Shown here piece by piece: positions 63,190 through 64,000 of a stretch of 64,000 nt of DNA; position 1 is the stretch's first letter; the number at the start of each line of letters is the position of its first letter. Location of the stretch: NCBI GenBank assembly GCA_004211885.1, contig SHBV01000002.1, positions 50,735 through 114,734 on the forward strand, in the 5' to 3' direction. Both the position numbers and the translations under genes were made by a program. Below the pieces are notes generated by a model that saw nothing but the letters and a program-made list of their open reading frames with translations, ran no database searches and was not told where the DNA came from. This stretch comes from Verrucomicrobiaceae bacterium (lineage in GTDB: Bacteria > Verrucomicrobiota > Verrucomicrobiia > Verrucomicrobiales > DEV007).

Positions 63190-63831
63190 ATGAGATATTT
63201 TCGTAGTTTTAGTTTCATTCTGATCAGTTTGTTTTTTGTATGGGTTTCTCATGCAGATGATAAGACTGGGGTGAAAGATGCTAATTTGGAAAGTAAGAAG
63301 CAAAAGCATTTACTTCTTATTGAGCCCCGTAGCATGAGATCACCTGTTTCTATGATTATTCCAGGTGCACGGAATACGGTCTATAGCGCAGGATATATGG
63401 GTTCTTTGGGAGTTATTCATTACAAAGCCGAGGAATTTCGAAGAAATTTCAAGTATGGCTGGAAACAATTTCGTAAAGAAGCACTTAAAAATGCAGCAAA
63501 ACATCTAGAGAAAATAAATCCCCTAATGATAAAAAACTCTGAAAATCAGATTGAATATGCATTAATTCAATCCAAGAACCCATTAACTCCTAGCACTGTT
63601 ATTTTGCCTCAATTTCGGGAAAAATTTAGAGATCTTCTGGGTACGGAATTGTTAGTTATATTGCCGAATCGATCAACAATTATAGTTTTTTCCGGTTCCG
63701 AGAATAATTTAAATCTCTATCAAAAAACATTCATCAATATGTATAAAGATTCAATTTACCCGGTTAGTAGGGAAATATTTCGAATTAATGGCAGTGGTAT
63801 TCGTGCGATTGGGGATTATGGGGTAAAATGA
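63190..63831 (+). CDS. Exported protein of unknown function, 213 residues
   Basis: Signal peptide MRYFRSFSFILISLFFVWVSHA, then a mixed alpha/beta domain with HLLLIEPRSMRSPVSMIIPGA, KHLEKINPLMIKNS and STIIVFSGSENNLNLYQKTFINMYKDSIYPVSREIF. No recognised motif. Its stop (TGA at 63,829) is followed in frame by a further open stretch with a hydrophobic helix (see findings). Confidence 0.7.
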   Translation: MRYFRSFSFILISLFFVWVSHADDKTGVKDANLESKKQKHLLLIEPRSMRSPVSMIIPGARNTVYSAGYMGSLGVIHYKAEEFRRNFKYGWKQFRKEALKNAAKHLEKINPLMIKNSENQIEYALIQSKNPLTPSTVILPQFREKFRDLLGTELLVILPNRSTIIVFSGSENNLNLYQKTFINMYKDSIYPVSREIFRINGSGIRAIGDYGVK

Positions 63832-63951
63832 ACTAAAATTACGCAATTATTCAAAAGAAACTGGCAATTTTTGATTATTGGACTATTATACGCGCCCTCA
63901 ATCGCTGAGTATTACTTACATTGTACCGTTCAGGGTCAAAATTCATGGTAA
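63832..63951 (+). pseudogene. Short open frame with one transmembrane helix, start unclear
   Basis: In the frame of the preceding stop codon, 39 sense codons run to a TAA: a basic start (KITQLFKRNWQ), a hydrophobic helix (FLIIGLLYAPSIAEYYL) and a polar end. There is no in-frame ATG. The bases at 63,828 read ATGAACTAAAATT; without one of the two As the ATG would open this frame exactly as an ATGA overlap. So this may be a small gene disabled by a one-base insertion, a sequence error, or chance. Confidence 0.35.
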
Positions 63952-63982
63952 TGTGAAGCGTTTGTGATAAAATAAATCAAAT

Positions 63983-64000
63983 ATGGCTACAACACGCAGA
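63983..64000 (+). CDS. Possible start of a further gene, cut by the window end
   Basis: An ATG at 63983 is followed by five codons (M-A-T-T-R-R) before the edge. No ribosome-binding site is clear; product unknown. Confidence 0.3.

Noticed and set aside
63829..63890. Third possible Sec codon with an AT-rich hairpin
   Set aside because: The residue context (V-K-U-T-K) is not redox-like, no Cys or known Sec motif is near, and a one-base change explains the open frame more simply.
1..64000. tRNA, rRNA, CRISPR array, insertion sequence, replication origin
   Set aside because: No cloverleaf, rRNA core sequence, regularly spaced repeat, transposase motif or DnaA-box cluster was seen in the intergenic spaces read by eye.

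Overview
The window looks like chromosomal DNA of a free-living, probably marine member of the Verrucomicrobiota (Planctomycetota is the main alternative). The reasons are indirect: secreted sulfatases next to DUF1549/DUF1553 and DUF1501 genes, a PUR-alpha-like DUF3276 protein, a MoxR/DUF58/VWA operon with an RND-type permease, peptidoglycan synthesis by PBP1C paired with an alpha-2-macroglobulin, and moderately AT-rich, densely coding DNA. I see no rRNA, tRNA, CRISPR array, insertion sequence or prophage.

Layout. 1-13,432 is a catabolic region for (sulfated) glycans: a GH71/99-like protein, metallophosphoesterase, LamG protein and two secreted sulfatases on the minus strand; a sugar isomerase/epimerase, a DUF1549/DUF1553 protein and a DUF1501 protein on the plus strand; then a lactonase-type beta-propeller and a DUF4380-like protein. 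13,483-25,000 holds mutS, a giant FHA/coiled-coil protein with a GrpE-like end, a peroxiredoxin with an in-frame UGA, a histidine-kinase-like protein, birA, nadC, a small membrane protein and serS. 25,206-38,000 holds a two-gene MFS/spermidine-synthase system with dihydrofolate reductase, then pbpC, alpha-2-macroglobulin and a TPR protein. 38,198-41,130 is a housekeeping run (ruvX, coaC, coaB, inositol-phosphatase family, ispF). 41,176-52,551 is one long minus-strand operon: MoxR, DUF58, a membrane protein, two VWA proteins, an RND/MMPL permease, a TPR protein and a 1241-residue TPR-like protein. 52,649-58,805 holds citrate synthase, sucCD with a queD-like gene between them, an RluA-type pseudouridine synthase, the PUR protein and trpS. 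59,215-63,831 holds an ECF sigma factor with a small partner, a mechanosensitive-channel-like protein, an ATP-grasp-like protein, ruvA and a secreted unknown.

The main discovery is two candidate selenoproteins. (i) The peroxiredoxin at 19,961-20,560 has TGA exactly where the peroxidatic cysteine should be. The flanking PxxxTxx motif and the C-terminal resolving cysteine are intact, and a stable hairpin follows whose loop starts 28 nt after the TGA. (ii) The TPR protein of the MoxR/Bat-like operon appears to stop at a TGA (45,080-45,082), but the frame stays open for 38 more codons of Gly/Pro/basic-rich sequence. That reading gives a U-x-x-C redox motif, and a GC-rich hairpin with loop GGUC sits 27 nt after the TGA. 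The two support each other: same recoding signal, same spacing, and both plausibly linked to oxidative stress. No selenocysteine-synthesis gene (selA, selB, selC, selD) is in the window, so this rests on sequence logic and needs the rest of the genome.

Most functional names rest on motifs read by eye; no database search was possible.
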